Program-made: the position numbers and the translations under genes
Notes under the pieces: model-generated
Seen by the model: only the letters and a program-made list of their open reading frames with translations
The model's database searches: none
Told to the model about the DNA's origin: nothing
Part shown: positions 11,610 through 23,700 of the stretch, in pieces
How positions within the stretch are numbered: the stretch's first letter is position 1
Layout of the letters: each line of letters starts with the position of its first letter
Assembly: GCA_033064195.1 (NCBI GenBank)
Contig: JARBJD010000160.1
Location: 1 to 64,000, forward strand
Reading direction: 5' to 3'
DNA from: Blattamonas nauphoetae
Taxonomy: Eukaryota; Preaxostyla; Oxymonadida
Length of the DNA: 64,000 nucleotides

Positions 11610-12661
11610 ATGTTCTCATCCAAAGGTATCTCTCTTCTTCTGCTCATGTTCATGTAATTGATGCAGAATACTCTTCGTTCCTGAAGTGGAATCCGGATCA
11701 CGCACATTCTGCCGATTCTGTTGCTCAACCTTTCGTCTCTCTTGTTTCCATGGTCAGAGATGGGTATGAGTTTGATGAGGAGCTCGTCAGAAAAGTTTCA
11801 AAGTTCCTCTCTTCGGTCACCTCTCTTTTCGAAACGAACGACTCTTTCGATAATTTCTTGAACGCTATTGGACAAGCCTCACCAGATCGCACTGAAATGT
11901 TTGTGGATTCGATCACAATGCTCTTCTCGTCACCCCATCCATCGATTGTCAAGACAAGCCTGCCATTCATTCGCGAATGTCTCGGTAGTTGTTCAACATC
12001 CAACCTCCTCATTCTTCTCTCGTCTAAACTCTTTCCCAGGATCCTTTCGACACCTCACTTGCGTGATCTGTCTGTGATTGGGGATCAGGGCATACTGAAG
12101 GACATTCTGGCACTTTTCAGTTTTGCCGTCAGGCTCACCTGTGAACACGATTTTCGATCAATCTCCCCCGCTCTCGACACAGACCCTGAATCAATTCGAG
12201 ATGTGGTGCTGCATGAAGTGTTGATCCCAATCGAACCAGCTCTCGTCCAGATCAGTCGCAATCATTTCATTTTGTCGTGGAAAGACGAATACGCGAACAC
12301 AATGAACTTACTTGTCGACATCTGTGATAGGAGTGCCTCACACCAACCAACACTGGATTTCGTTTGTTCTTCTCACATCCCAATCGTCTTCCTGTCACTT
12401 CTCTCAACAATTGAAGACGAAGAAACCCATCAGTTGATCATCTGGCTCATATCCGACAATATCCGCAAATGGAACCGTTATGGAGCAGAAACGATGCACA
12501 GAGGGAGAATATTGTTGCAGACACTGGAAAAGGAAGGTTTTCACGAAGGAATCGAACAAGCACTGCTTCACGACAAATCGTCTGAAGATGGGCAGAATGT
12601 GAGGATCTATTCATACCAACTCATGAAGCATTTGGGAATGAACTCTCGTCTGCATCACTAA
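11610..12661 (+). CDS. helical-family protein, copy A
   Basis: Two exons: a 16-nt exon 11610-11625 (MFSSK + 1 nt), an intron of 41 nt at 11626-11666 (GTATCT...TGCAG), and one long exon 11667-12661. The product is about 336 residues: EYSSFLKWNPD at the N-terminus, then SLVSMVRDGYEFDEELVRK, FVDSITMLFSSPHPSI, LFPRILSTPHLRDLSVI, VLHEVLIPIEPALVQISRNH, HQPTLDFVCSSHIPIVF and a C-terminal LGMNSRLHH. It is predicted to be almost entirely helical (ARM/HEAT-like solenoid), without signal peptide or TM segment. Function is unknown; I recognise it only as a large multicopy family of oxymonad type. First intact member of a five-copy same-strand array to 20 kb. Confidence 0.85.
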
Positions 12662-12812
12662 AATAGATTCTAAATCGTTGATATTGTTGCTCTTTCTCCA
12701 TTGTATCAGGCTAAATGTCTTCTTGAAGGGGAAATGAAGTTAATCTGTGACTGCAGAATAAGTTGAAGTCTCTCATCCCATAGTTCGTGTTTTCCCTTTT
12801 CTCTCCCCTCAA

Positions 12813-13879
12813 ATGGCGATCAATCTCGCAATTTCAACCGATCCCAATGATTGTATCATTCTTTCTTCCCTTTCTTTCGATTTGTAGCACACAATTATTC
12901 ATCATTCGTGAACTGGGATGAATCCATTGAAGGACCAGTCCCAATCGATTCACCGAGCTTTAAATCACTTGTTTCGATGATACACAACAAATCTCCACTC
13001 AATCCTGAACTCAGATCTCAAGCGATGACGCTTCTGTCTCGGATCAGCCAACTCGACTCACCGTCCAACTCTGATGGATCCAGAGTCAATCACTCTCCCA
13101 CCCCACACACTCATCTCACGGATTTCGTTGTATCTCTCGCCACCATTATTTCATCGCCGTCCGAGCAGAGTGTGATCACTGCTCTGGAGTTGATTACAAC
13201 CTGGATCCACTCCTTGCAATGGTCGAACACCATGGATCTAGTCAACGCCAACATCATTTCAGAGTTTATGACGACTCTCCACCCTCACATCTATCCGATA
13301 ATCGAGAAGAAGACTCTCCAACCAACATTTCATCGTTTCTTTCATGAATTCATCCATGTCATGCGACAATACGAATGGAAACGCACTGAAACAATCACCC
13401 CGAATACTAAACAATTCATACGAGACACTTTTACAAACAAGGCATTGATCCCGCTCAACGATTATTTCATGTCACTGTGGAAGTATCGTCTCTCTTTGTC
13501 ACGCGGCGAATATACCAAATCCATCTCAGTGGTGATCAACTCGATTCTTGAATTGTGTGCCTTTCATCCGCCCGCATGTCGTTGGATCGAGTCATCATCC
13601 ATCCCACTTCTCCTGACATTTTTCATGGAAGGCCCCGACGACAACGATCTCGTTCAGTTCACAATCTGGTTTTTATCTCAACACATTCAAGGATGGAGTC
13701 AATGTGAAGATGAAGTTGCACGAAGAGGCGAGGCACTCTTCCGACGACTCAAATGGGAGGGTCTGGACGATGTAATCGAACAAAGGGTACGAAACGATGA
13801 AACAACACATTCTGGAGATGCAGTTTATCGATTCTCGATCCATTTCATCAGTCTGACTGGTCTGAATGTGGACAAATAA
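12813..13879 (+). CDS. helical-family protein, divergent copy B
   Basis: Two exons: 40 nt at 12813-12852 (MAINLAISTDPND + 1 nt), a 35-nt phase-1 intron 12853-12887 (GTATCA...TTGTAG), then 12888-13879. The product is about 343 residues. It shares the fold and order of the family (YSSFVNWDE for YSPFLKW; a late IQGWSQCEDEVARRGEALFR block for the usual RGRILLQTLE block) but is strongly diverged, and the QPTLDF motif becomes PPACRWIESSSIPLLL. With copy E it forms a subgroup having the longer 40-nt first exon. No membrane segment; function unknown. Confidence 0.8.
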
Positions 13880-13989
13880 TCCTGACCCAATCATCCGATG
13901 ATCTCAATCCCATCTCGCCAAAAATTCACATGAATGCCTTCTCATTGAAGCCTAAGAACTTCAGCAGATGCTGTACAAGCCATTCAATG

Positions 13990-14150
13990 CATCGTTCACC
14001 AACACTGGATTTCATTTGTCCTTCTCACATCCCAATGGTTTTCCAGTCGCTTTTCTTGGAAGTTGAAGATGAAAACACCAACCATGCCGTCATCGGGAAC
14101 ATGCCCAATCCTGTCAGCACATGGAGAAGTGGAGAGGAAGAACAAAGTGA
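13990..14150 (+). pseudogene. helical-family C-terminal scrap
   Basis: Short match to the family: RSPTLDFICPSHIPMVFQSL, then FLEVEDENTN, with a decayed continuation (VSTWRSGEEE). It lies between copies B and D, in the same orientation, and is the remains of another array member. Confidence 0.75.
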
Positions 14151-14447
14151 TCTTTGTCACTTTCGCCTTCTTATCTCTTGTGAATCATGAATGGATCGAA
14201 CTTTCGATGCAGACATTCTAATCGTTGAAACACAGTTCATTTTCTATTGATCCCCCTTTGTTCTTCATTGATGTTGGGTCAATCGTGCTCTTTTTTGTTT
14301 TTGTCTCATATCCTTACTCTACACACATATATTTTGCTTTTCGATTTCGATTTCCCATCTATGGAATGTTATCATTGCCATTCGACGTTCATCTGGATCA
14401 TTCATCTGAAGAATCTCGATCGTCCCAGTAATGAGTTCTATCAACTC

Positions 14448-15517
14448 ATGACTCTCCAAAAAACAGAAAACGAGACAATGTCTATGATCTCCTCCGAAAG
14501 TATGCATCTCCATCTCCTCATTTCCAACCGATAGATCCAGAATACTCTCCGTTCCTGAAGTGGAATCGAAATGCGCCGTTCGATGTTGATTCTATTATCC
14601 AACCCTTCGCATCTCTTGTGTCGATGACCAGAGACGGCTGCACATTTGATGAGAGGAATCTTCAGAAAGGATTGAAACTGCTTTCTTCACTCACCGAAGC
14701 CGTCGACGGCTCATTCACGATCGACGCTTTTTTGAATATTATTGGACAAGACTTCCCAAACCCCATCGCAATGCTTGTGGATTCGATGACTGTGCTCATG
14801 TCGTCGTCCTATCCATCGATAGTCAGGAGAACGCAGTCATTCATTCATGACAGTCTCACTTATTGTTCAGAATCAACACGCCAAGCCCTTCTCTCCGCAA
14901 AACTCATTCCCAAAATCCTTTCGACCCCTTCTTTGCAAAATCTCTCTGTTTCGGCAGTTCAACGTCGTCTGATTCCAATCATCGAGATTCTCCAACAAAG
15001 CATCGACACAACCTCCTCCACTTCCAAACCTGACCCTCAATCAGTCCGAGATGGGATCCTTCGTGAAGTACTGATCCCAATCGAACCATTTCTCGTCCGA
15101 CTCAGTCACAATCCTCACCTTTTGTCGTGGAACGATGAATGCACAGAAACAATGAAATTCCTGTTCAAGGTATTAAAAGTGAGTGTCTTCGACCAACCAA
15201 CACTGGATTTCATTTGTTCCTCTCACCTCCCAATGATCTTCCAATCACTTTTCTCAAAAGTGGAGGACGATGACACCCTTCAAGACGTATTTACTTTCAT
15301 GCTCACCTACATCCATGCATGGAAGTATTATGGAGAGAAAATCGCACGCAGAGGGAGAATATTGTTGCAGTCACTGGAACAGGAAGGGTTCAAAGATGGA
15401 ATCGAACAAACACTCCTTAACGAACCAAGATCTGCGGATGGAAGGATTGTGAGGTGGCATTTACCTGTATTCATGAATAATTTTGGACTGAACACCCATT
15501 TTCTCATCGAGAGATGA
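14448..15517 (+). CDS. helical-family protein, copy D
   Basis: Exon 1 is 14448-14499 if the first ATG is used (MTLQKTENETMSMISSE + 1 nt). The ATG at 14478 would give a 22-nt exon like copies H and I, and I favour it. The intron is 14500-14534 (35 nt, GTATGC...CGATAG). Exon 2 runs to 15517. Conserved landmarks are YSPFLKW, SLVSMTRDGCTFDERNL, AMLVDSMTVLMSSSYPSI, LREVLIPIEPFLVRLSHNP, DQPTLDFICSSHLPMIF and RGRILLQSLEQEGFKDGIEQ. Helical, soluble, about 330 residues; function unknown. Confidence 0.85.
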
Positions 15518-15713
15518 CTCGTTATAGGATATGGACTCAATCGCCAAAATCCCACACTTCTCTCCAAGTCACTTCGTCATTGGTTTCGGTCGCCTTTTTC
15601 ACAACATAATGTGACATATAAGGTGTGTCTTGCACGGGTCACTAAAAAATTGCTTCATGGCAATCGAAGCATTTGATCAAACCTTTCTTGGTGTTTTCTC
15701 CTCCCACTCAGGA

Positions 15714-16784
15714 ATGGGCTCTCAAATCAGCAGAAAAGATCCAGATTCACAAGGTATTTTCCACCTTATTTCCATTTTCTTTCTCCATTCAGACACCTCT
15801 CTCTTCCTGAATTGGAATGGAGAAACACCGACTTCAATAACGAAAGCATCATCACTCTTCCTCTCGTTGATCTCGATCATCAATGATGGGTCATCTCTTC
15901 CAACTTCCGTTGAAGATAATGTTGTTCTGTTTTTGTCACAAATAACACCATCGTACAACAAACAGTTTCGTGGAGACACCATTCTGTATTCACTCGTGCC
16001 GTCTCCATGTCAACCATGCCAACGCTTTATCGATGCATTCTGTGTCTTCTTTACTGCCTCTGAAAGGATCGCATTAACTGCTCTCGCGTTCCTTCACGGC
16101 ACAATCACCTTCTCCTCAAAATCAGCAAATCGGCAACTATTATCTGCTGGTCTCATCCCCTCGCTCATGAATGCACTCCAGCCACACACTCTCAGGCTTC
16201 CAGAACATGGACCTATCCACCATTACTTGGTCCACATTGTTGTTCATCCGTTCAACCGCACTCCTCAGCCAGTCTTCATGGAAAGCGGAAACCCTCCACT
16301 ACCCGCTAACAAATCTGTGTATAACACTGTTTTTCTCCACACGATCGCTCCATCCGCCTCGTATCTTTTCAGACTGACCAAAATAATAAATTCAATCTCC
16401 AACCCCAACACTGCCAAGACCTTCATGGATATCCTCATTTACGCCCTCGAGGTCAGTGCCTTCTCTCAGCCGATCCTCGATTTGGTCCTCTCCTCGTCCA
16501 TCCCACTTTCGCTCGTCGACCTCGTCTTCACCATCGAAAACGCAGATCGGAGGGAATCCGCATTTTGGTCTTTTTTCATAAGCCACACAGGCTGGGAGAC
16601 AGGCAGAAGAAGCACAGTTCAACGCAGAAAGGTGATTAGCAGAGTACTCTTCTCTGAAGGCTGGCACGATGGAATGGCACAACAGTTGGAGAACACGATC
16701 CTTGGAAGCTCCTACCGCTCTTCTTCGGACGTCATTGTCACTGTCAACAATCTCTTCGGTGGGAATGTCCCAAAACGAGAATGA
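15714..16784 (+). CDS. helical-family protein, divergent copy E
   Basis: Exon 1 15714-15753 (40 nt, MGSQISRKDPDSQ + 1 nt), a 39-nt phase-1 intron 15754-15792 (GTATTT...ATTCAG), exon 2 15793-16784. An in-frame ATG at 15657 also exists, but the 40-nt exon exactly matches copy B, which decides the start. The product is about 343 residues; SLFLNWNGE replaces YSPFLKW, and SQPILDLVLSSSIPLSLVDL replaces the QPTLDF motif. The intron length is a multiple of three, so unspliced RNA also reads through. Function unknown. Confidence 0.8.
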   Translation: MGSQISRKDPDSQGIFHLISIFFLHSDTSLFLNWNGETPTSITKASSLFLSLISIINDGSSLPTSVEDNVVLFLSQITPSYNKQFRGDTILYSLVPSPCQPCQRFIDAFCVFFTASERIALTALAFLHGTITFSSKSANRQLLSAGLIPSLMNALQPHTLRLPEHGPIHHYLVHIVVHPFNRTPQPVFMESGNPPLPANKSVYNTVFLHTIAPSASYLFRLTKIINSISNPNTAKTFMDILIYALEVSAFSQPILDLVLSSSIPLSLVDLVFTIENADRRESAFWSFFISHTGWETGRRSTVQRRKVISRVLFSEGWHDGMAQQLENTILGSSYRSSSDVIVTVNNLFGGNVPKRE

Positions 16785-17276
16785 CGGGCGATCAGCGGAA
16801 TTGGATGGATCGAGCTAAGAATTGGCAACCGCACTCGATTCACTCATTGTCCACATGAATACGTCTGACACAGTCAACGAAGTCTTTTGTTTGCACAGTT
16901 TGTGAGAGTTTTGAGATTTTGTTAGTTGTTTCACTACGCATTTTGAATCGTTTTTTCATGTTCGTTTATGTTGAGTTCGGTGGCAGATATGCCTTATTAT
17001 TCCATTATATCTGTCCTAAATTGTTGATATTATTGTGATTTATTCACTGGTCCCGAGAATCTCGATGGGTGGAGGAGTTGGAAGAATTCGCAGTTTTTGA
17101 TTTGGTGAACAGGTTTTGTGATTCCAGTTCTGAATTCTGTCAACAAGAATTCTCCTATTATGAGTATCTTCCATGGTTTCTAAGGTTGACGACTGGTTTT
17201 GGTGAAGGATGGATCGTCCCGTCAATCGATTGCTCTCACCAATTGTTGTCAGCTGAGCGAGTTCTTGTGTGTAGCA
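16785..17276. other. spacer between copies E and F
   Basis: AT-rich (16890-17045) then mixed sequence. No gene, RNA or repeat recognised; presumably the upstream region of copy F. Confidence 0.4.
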
Positions 17277-18086
17277 ATGACATTTTCAAACAGTATCCAT
17301 TGTTTCTCGTCGTTTTTATGTTATTGGTCCAGAATACTCTCCTTTTCTGAAGTGGACTCTGAGGGCGAGTCTTTCAGTTAATTATATGTCGTCAGTCTTT
17401 ATCTCTCTTGTTTCAATGGTCAGAAATGGCTGCAACTTTGATGAGCGACTTCTTCGAAAGGCTTCACAGTTTATTTCTTCGCTTGAGCGAAGATTCATCG
17501 GAAGAACATTCATTACCACTTTCATGACGGCCATTGGACAAGGCTCCACAAACCCCAACCCAATTTTTGTGGATTCAATCATTCTTCTCCTTTCATTGCC
17601 TGATCCATTAATTGTGAAGAATGCAATTGCCATCGTTCGTTCCTGTATCTACGAACTTCGATCCGACGACCTTGTGTTTCACTCCTCCAAACTCATTCGC
17701 ATAATCCTTTCAACACCATCTCTGCGTGATTTCTCCGTGATCGATGATAATGACATCCTGGACGACATTCTCAGGATTCTTGATTTTGTCATCTGGCCCC
17801 TCCCCACCGGCCACATTATCTCATCTCGTCCCCAGGCCAACACTATCCCTCAATCTTTCCGAGATATGGTGTTGCATGAAGCATTAATTCCAATGGAACC
17901 ATCTCTCGTCCAGATCACTCGCAATCGTCACATTTTGTCGTGGACCCGTGAAATCAAAGACGTACTACGGTTGCTATCCCATGTTTTTGAAGTGAGTGGC
18001 TTTCACCAACCAACACTGGATTTCACTTGTCCATCTCACTTCCCAATGCTCTTTCAAACACTTTTCACAGAAGTGGAGCAGGACTA
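17277..18086 (+). pseudogene. helical-family copy F, 5' part (split by transposon)
   Basis: Exon 1 17277-17292 (16 nt, MTFSN + 1 nt), intron 17293-17332 (40 nt), exon 2 from 17333. Normal family order: YSPFLKW, SLVSMVRNGCNFDERLLRK, VLHEALIPMEPSLVQITRNR, HQPTLDFTCPSHFPMLF, TEVEQDY, where a transposon begins at 18087. The remaining C-terminal part is at 19744-19983. The rest of the frame is open, so the insertion may be the event that killed it. Confidence 0.85.
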
Positions 18087-19743
18087 CAGGGTGTCCCAGA
18101 CTGAACCCCATTGTTTTTCTTTTGACGTTCATCACTCTACAGATAACCTTCACTTCTCGTATTACATTCTATCACTCCATCGTTGCCGCATTTAATCGAA
18201 GAGTGAGGAAAAAATGAAATATGTCTTGATAGGGACAGAACAAATGCTTGCCAAACATCTGAAGTGGAACGACGGACGTTGAATCAAGAATCGGAGGTGA
18301 AGAACTGGAGAGTGAGAAAATTGATGGAGTTTGAATGGATGTCAGAGAATTCTGATAGAAAAGAACTGAATGTTGATGGAATTTCGACGGTGATTTTGCG
18401 ATGCCTGGATTCCAAAGAGCACTCAGATTGTGATCATTCCTAGGAAAGATACTTCAAGAAAAGATAGCGTACAAACACATACGAGATGGAAAAGGGTCAT
18501 TCTCGATCTGTTAAGTCTTTCAGCGGAGATGGTTATCGCGTCCGCTGTGGTACCTATGATTGCGATCGATTCAACGATATCCAATATCTTTCATGGTCAT
18601 TTCCTTGTGGTTGGAGCATGGACGAAGAATTTCTAAAGTTATATGCCTACAATACACGAAAAATGAGTGATCGCAAACTTTGGCTCAAATTATCTGAACA
18701 CACGTCCAGGGTGAGAGAAGTGTTGACTGTTAGAAACAAAATGATGAACGATGGAGATAGGGTCAAGATATTCGGACAATCCCATGTTTTTGCGAAGGAT
18801 AGGATCTGATCTCCCCCATTGAATGGGAAAATGCTCTTTCAGACGATCGCCATTCTCTGATTGTTTTCCAATTATATTTCACGTCCTTTGAAGATTTCAA
18901 AATCCAACTTGATATAATGAATGAATCACAGATCATAATTCCGAATGAAGTGAAAAAACTTATTTCTTTCTGAAAGAGGTCTGATAGATCCACTCAAAAC
19001 CCGGAATTTCTCCTAAACCCGGAACATGGGGGTTGAAAGATACATATTGGGCAAACTAAGAAAAAAATAAAATTTGAGAATTATAGACCGACGCAAATCA
19101 GAGAAACCCTCAAAATACTGTATACAGCAACAATGCCTACATTTTTCTCAACTTTTTTGGATCGTTTCTCCACAACCAGCCATCCGTTTTGCACCAAATA
19201 AAGTGCATTGTTATCGTAAACATCTCGACAAAAGCTGCTCAAAAAATGAAAGATATTTTTTTCTAAGACTTTTTTCTCGAGAAAAATATGGGTTTTTTTC
19301 TATTTTCCCAAATATCCAGCATTTTTTCTCCAATGTTTTCTCAAATTGTTCGTTTCATCAAAAAAACGTTTTTGTGAAAATTTTCATCAAAATCGGTTCA
19401 CAGGTTGTGAAGATATGACCAGTTCTCCTGATTCAAACAGGTCCAAAAGAGGTATTTTGAGGGTTTCTCTGATTTGCGTCGGTCTATAATTCTCAAATTT
19501 TATTTTTTTCTTAGTTTGCCCAATATGTATCTTTCAACCCCCATGTTCCGGGTTTAGGAGAAATTCCGGGTTTTGAGTGGATCTATGAAACAGTTCCCTA
19601 TCAAGACATATTTCATTTTTTCCTCACTCTTCGATTAAATGCGGCAACGATGGAGTGATATAATGTAATATGAGAAGTGAAGGTTATCTGTAGAGTGATG
19701 AACGTCAAAAGAAAAACAATGGGGTTCAGTCTGGAACACCCTG
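18087..19743. mobile_element. 1.66-kb TA-flanked TIR element (Tc1/mariner type)
   Basis: Begins CAGGGTGTCCCAGACTGAAC and ends in its inverse; the TIRs are about 150 bp (18087-18236 and 19594-19743) and about 97% identical. TA flanks both ends (18085-18086, 19744-19745). TA duplication and a CAGGGTGT... terminus are typical of Tc1/mariner/IS630 elements. The interior has no transposase: the largest open frame (18486-18809, 107 codons, KGHSRSVKSFSGDGYRVRCG...) is not recognised. It is therefore non-autonomous. A second element is nested at 18987-19583. Confidence 0.9.
18987..19583. mobile_element. nested 597-bp MITE
   Basis: TIRs of about 130 bp start GATCCACTCAAAACCCGGAA; left 18987-19115, right 19452-19583. 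TA lies on both sides (18985-18986, 19584-19585). The terminus contains AACCCGGAA twice. The centre is AT-rich with no coding sequence. It sits just inside the right TIR of the 1.66-kb element, so it is the younger of the two unless they moved together. Confidence 0.85.
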
Positions 19744-19983
19744 TACTCTATCAAATTCGTTTTCTTGTGCATCTCCGACAGTATCGACAGATGGAAGGTC
19801 ACTGGAGTCGATTGTGTGGGCAGAGGGAGAATATTGTTCCAGAAACTGGAACAAGAAGGGTTTCACGAAGGAATCGAACAAATCCTTCTTCGCGACACAG
19901 CATCAAGAGACAGAAATGAATTAAGGAACTATACATTCAAAATCACGAACAACTTGGACATAAACTGCGGTTGGCCGAGATAG
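19744..19983 (+). pseudogene. helical-family copy F, 3' part
   Basis: Continues copy F after the transposon: SDSIDRWKVTGVDCVGRGRI, LFQKLEQEGFHEGIEQILL, then ITNNLDINCGWPR and stop. A frame change occurs between the junction and the conserved DRW block, so besides the insertion there is at least one small indel. Confidence 0.8.
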
Positions 19984-20441
19984 ATGACGTATTCCTGTTG
20001 ACATGAGGATTCAATCACCAATCCCAACCATCTACCTCAATCACGGCAATATCGAGCATAAAAATACACTGAACTAAAATCTGACCGATCAAATCACAAT
20101 TAATTCTATTGAGCACGCCGGCATCTCTCTTACTTCGATAGTCTGAGATGGAAACACTTTTCAAGAAGAACTTCTTCCAAAGCCTCCCCCTTCATTGCAT
20201 CTATCAGGCGGACTGAACTAACTCGCAGCGACAAAGCCATGCTTAACTTCTGATTGATGAGCACTCTCATTTGCTGGACAATTCTTGACACTCAAACACC
20301 GACACTCATCAAGATGATTCGAACATCACATCGAGGATTTCGAGCAACACTATCCAGCCTTGGAACAGCAGAAATCACAGCAATCGAGTTCGATAGAAGA
20401 CACTCCTTCCAACAACTTTCCACCTGGAATGTCTTCGAAGC
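19984..20441. other. 5' flank of a decayed LRR-related locus
   Basis: No intact gene. The sequence directly left of the next element continues, after removal of that element, into 24544-24777, which is homologous to the 3' part of the LRR remnant at 10880-11190. The segment here (20250-20441) is therefore probably the more 5' part of the same relic, but I see no clear repeats. Confidence 0.4.
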
Positions 20442-20450
20442 GGTAACAAC

Positions 20451-20545
20451 GGGTAGGTCTAGACTCAGATCTGAAAAAGTCTAGACGCAGATCTGCAGAT
20501 CCGTCTAGGCGCAGATCTGAAAGTCTACACGCAGATCTGTCATTT
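20451..20545 (+). repeat. left TIR with tandem subrepeats
   Basis: Contains CAGATCTG at about 20-24-bp spacing, each preceded by GTCTA[G/C]. These arrays are candidate transposase-binding sites. Confidence 0.85.
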
Positions 20546-20748
20546 TCTCGTTCATTTCAACTAAACCACTTTTCTAATCAATGATTTCGATGTGAAATGT
20601 GAAGTTTGTGTCGATACTCTCGCTTTTTTGGGATTATAAGTTGGAGTTGACTTTTGAGTTGATCTCCCCCACGGAGGAGAGTAAAATCGTTCAGTGAGCT
20701 TTTGAAGAGCTTCTTCGTCATGTAAACAGTGATGATCTCACTCACCGT

Positions 20749-23700
20749 TTGATTTTTCTCTCTTTCTCAATTTATATATCATTCGCTTTCCTCAGTCTGT
20801 TTTGTTTCATTTTCACGATCGTGATCGCAGTTCCAAATGAATTTGAAGCTCGCACACGCGTCACCGTTACCCTGCTCACTCCATGTTTGTTGATTTTCTC
20901 TTTCACTCCTGTTTATCTCTTGACGATCTTCGTGCGTGAATTCAAATCGTCTACAGACGAAAATAGAGCTCTAAAGGGACCACAGGTTGAATCCGAGTTC
21001 TCTCCAATTCTGCGACATCTATTCCTGACTCCAATTTGTCTCAACCAACAACACAGCTCGACAAAACCGAACCACACAATATTCTTTCGATTGGGAAGCT
21101 TGATTTGGAATGGAATACATCAATGGTCTGCCAACACCTTTTCTATGCATTTTGCAACTGTTTTCCTTTGTTTTAGACTCGACTCACTCGATACATTGTG
21201 AATAAGATGTACGGGAATCCATACGGAAGCGACACAGTTCTCCTCAATATTACAACAGAGTTTGTCGCAATTTTGCTTAATATTCCCTTTCTAGATGTAC
21301 TGATGATACCCTCCCAGGGCTATCACTCTCCTATGCCTTGTTCCTGTCCTCACGAGTCATACGAGTTCTCGGCAACCTGAACCAAATATCTAAGCCCGAT
21401 ATGCATTATCAAGCAATCTGTGCCCTTACAGAAATTGTGACTCTGATCAACAACACAGAATATACACTGGATTCCAAAGAGAAATGCCAGCAAATCACAA
21501 AAGCCCCGCCGCCGGTTGATCCCAACCGAATACTTGACATTGCTGGAGCTTGGCTGGCTGAATGCTGTATTACTGACAAGCCCGTATGCTTTTGTTGGAT
21601 CTTTACTTGCTGATTCCAGGGTTTCGAAGGTGGACGCGCCAAAGCTATCAAATGCTACTTCATGCATTTCTCATCATTGTCAGTGACCACATTTTCGTCT
21701 ACATACCTCGGCGCGTTCACAGCTGTTCTTTGCATTTGTCTTTAATCGCTGAGATCCCTCGTATGAACCCCTTCCCGAATGATGTTCCCGGAACACGGGC
21801 ACTGTCATCGCTGATCTTTCCTTTCCTCCAGTTTGTCCTCTCAGAGGTCTGCAAGCCCCTCCCCTCATTCCCCAGCCCCATCCCAACGCGGCCATCCGAC
21901 GAGACGCGCTGACCATCCTCACCTCGCTCTATCCGTTCGGAAACCACTTTGGCGACCTGGCCAACCCTTCCTTCCCCGATGCCGTGTACACCGACGTTCC
22001 ACATTCCCTTTCCGGAGTTCTTCTTGGATTGGGACAGCTGCGCCAACAATCCGTCGAAGGAAGAGGAACAACCAGACGCGGTGACAGAATTCAAGGCACT
22101 CTACACTTTTGTATCCCCTTTCCTCTCTCACTCTCAGCAGGAAGCCCGTCCGCACACTTTCCGCGAATTGTCCTCCGCCATTTTCTCGCTCCTGATGACA
22201 CTTCTGAAGAACGGCGAAGAGCCTGACTTCAGCTGCTTCTCTCGACTGATGTGGACACTTACCAATGTCATCCACCACGAAACCAGCAACGCCCAGGAGC
22301 TCGACGCAAGACCTTCAGACCCGTTTGCGCAGCACAATCCGGTTCGCGAGGAGCAGTACAACTCGATGGACCGCGCGACACAAACCATCCAAGCCATCTT
22401 CAACTATTTCCAGAGTCCGTGCATCATGACCATGGTCGGCGGAGACAATCGATCGTCTGTTGGATCGAACAGGCCCGAGATTCTCGACTCGGAGAGGCAC
22501 ATTGTCTGCCTCGACAGCATCCACACCGTCGGATGTCTGCTCAACTTCCTCTCCACGCGTCATCGCACAATCTGCATCGACTGCATCTCCAGCCTCATCG
22601 CAACAACTCAATCGATTGTCATCTCCACACAACGCCAGATCTCGTTCGGAAACAGCAAAGCGGACGAAGAAGCTGTGTCGTACTCCCTCCTTGTTTTGAC
22701 AGATCTCTGCTGTTATTGTGCAGAGACACTTCTTGACCCAGCACACAGCTCACTCCACGAATCACTCTTCGTCCTCATTCAACTCTGCCTCCAATCTCAA
22801 AGCCACTCACCGCACACCCTGTCCGACTCCCCTCAAGTTCACTCCGTTTTCCACCTCGGATACACTCTCCTCAGAAAGAACGGCATGTTCCCCCTCCCAC
22901 ACGACACAACATCCTCCTCACATGCCCATCCGGACTTCTACACACAGAAGTCTGTGACTGAGTGGACAGCGCAGGCGGAGAAGGTCCGAAAGCATACCGA
23001 ACGCAGTCTCTCCCAAAACCTCAATTCGGACGAAACATCATCGCCACTCCCGTTCCACGCAGGTTGCACTCATTCTGATCTTCCGAATCACTTTGGACCG
23101 CCGACAGTCTCCCGCTTCTTCCTCCAAAACAACGAGTCTCTGATGATGATGCTGGAGTCGCCTCCCGATCCCTCGCCGGAAGACGTGGAAGCTGCCCAAG
23201 TTCCTTTCACACGTCTTTTCGTCAGTGCTCCTCTCGCGGACAGTGCAAGGAATTGTTCAATTCGGAAGACGACGACCCGCTGTGCATCATGCTAAGGAAG
23301 CATCTTGGAGAGGACCAGACCGTCTTCAGCATGCCCACCGAAGTTGTGATCGACGACCAGCTTCCTCTCTTCCGCACCTCATGGTCTGACACACCCACGG
23401 TGATTCCTCGAGACGCCGTTTATGCCTCGTCGACACAACAAGCAGATAACATCCAACAATCCACCACTCCATCGCACAAGCCATCGGCATTTGATTTGGA
23501 GACGGGCACTCTATTTTCGCCCACATTCCGTCCTTCTGTGTTCGATCCTGCACGTCCACTGTTCTCTCGCTGCATGCCTGGTGAGTTCTCGTTCATTTCG
23601 CAGTCACGCCAACTTGTCTCTCAGCTAGGCCTTGTCAACACAGCGTCAGCTGCAGACACATCCATCCACTTCCTTCAATTCTTCCTCACCACTTTTCGTC

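Noticed and set aside
14247-14534. Separate small gene upstream of copy D
   Set aside because: Its 3' part is exon 1 and intron of copy D; the upstream part is AT-rich with poor coding character.
18486-18809. 107-codon frame inside the 1.66-kb element as a transposase
   Set aside because: Too short, and no DDE/DDD pattern or helix-turn-helix recognised.
21949-23295. Intact 448-codon gene
   Set aside because: It is one exon-like stretch of a fragment lying between TIRs, with the continuation in another frame and no start-side context.
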